A DNA stretch of 64,000 nucleotides from the NCBI RefSeq assembly GCF_003205835.1, contig NZ_CP029773.1:1520501-1584500 (forward strand), read 5' to 3'. The first letter of the stretch is position 1. Each line of letters begins with the position of its first letter. A model generated the notes under the pieces. It ran no database searches and had not been told where the DNA came from. It saw nothing but the letters and a program-made list of their open reading frames with translations. The stretch comes from Stenotrophomonas maltophilia (lineage in GTDB: Bacteria; Pseudomonadota; Gammaproteobacteria; Xanthomonadales; Xanthomonadaceae). Made by a program: the position numbers and the translations under genes. Below are positions 63,858-64,000 of the stretch, piece by piece.

Positions 63858-64000
63858 ATGGAATACGGCATGCATGGCTTGGCTGAACGGGTACGCCGCG
63901 AACTGGAAGCCAGCTATCACAAACACGGATGCGGTCCGGCGTTCTGGGATACCTACCAGCAGGTGCTGGACCGCCTGGTCCCGCAGGGGACCGAGCGTAC
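63858..64000 (+). CDS. Hypothetical protein, cut by the window end
   Basis: About 47 codons are visible, starting MEYGMHGLAERVRRELEASY and then HKHGCGPAFWDTYQQVLDRL. A strong ribosome site (ACGGAGGTCGT) precedes the ATG at 63858. The 3' end is outside the window. The visible part is helical and soluble. No family was recognised; it follows a long repeat-rich leader. Confidence 0.65.
   Translation, partial: MEYGMHGLAERVRRELEASYHKHGCGPAFWDTYQQVLDRLVPQGTER

Overview
The window is a GC-rich gammaproteobacterial chromosome segment. Gene content and repeats point to the Xanthomonadaceae, most likely Stenotrophomonas, close to S. maltophilia. The evidence is a petABC-sspA-sspB block, a FimT-PilV-PilW-PilX-PilY1-PilE minor-pilin operon, an Oar-like TonB-dependent receptor, the exbB-exbD-msbA-lpxK-kdsB cluster, and GTAG-headed palindromes that look like SMAG elements. 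Assignments come from reading translations and motifs; no database search was run.

Layout. 1-2.4 kb: a glutathione S-transferase cut by the window edge, a divergent WYL-type regulator and a secreted lytic transglycosylase. 2.5-6.5 kb: the cytochrome bc1 operon followed by sspA and sspB. 6.5-13.3 kb: two DUF proteins, Trm112-nadC, purE-purK, an AhpD-like protein, a superoxide dismutase, a monothiol glutaredoxin and a degenerate short-chain dehydrogenase. 13.5-18.4 kb: the large receptor, a possible small RNA, and ppnN. 18.6-25.4 kb: the pilus operon. 25.5-28.7 kb: tRNA-Asn, a solitary pseudopilin, uvrB and two identical tRNA-Val genes. 28.8-31.7 kb: small secreted and membrane proteins, including a four-cysteine peptide next to an anchored thioredoxin-like protein, and a MipA-like protein. 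31.8-33.8 kb: a two-component system. 33.9-45.4 kb: comEC, then a long co-directional run covering energy transduction (exbB, exbD), lipid A and LPS export and synthesis (msbA, lpxK, kdsB), a low-molecular-weight phosphatase, an NHL protein, uvrC and pgsA.

45.5-53.6 kb is a dispersed array of four identical tRNA-Gly(GCC) genes plus tRNA-Cys. Between the Gly genes sit a FAD-dependent oxidoreductase and a four-gene tripartite exporter (outer-membrane factor, permease, ATPase, lipoprotein adaptor) followed by three small membrane proteins. 53.7-62.2 kb is a run of single metabolic or regulatory genes: Nudix, GNAT, flavin reductase, ArsR, thioesterase, azoreductase, LysR, hydrolase, P-loop protein and AraC. 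62.2-62.8 kb holds crcB (fluoride exporter) behind a convincing fluoride riboswitch. 62.8-64 kb has a divergent XRE/Cro-like pair and an AT-rich, repeat-rich intergenic region leading into a gene cut by the window edge.

Most of the window is ordinary core genome. The parts most worth a second look are the tRNA-Gly array with its mosaic flanks, the cysteine peptide/thioredoxin pair, the possible sRNA downstream of the receptor, the degenerate dehydrogenase, the fluoride riboswitch, and the regulatory switch at the right edge.
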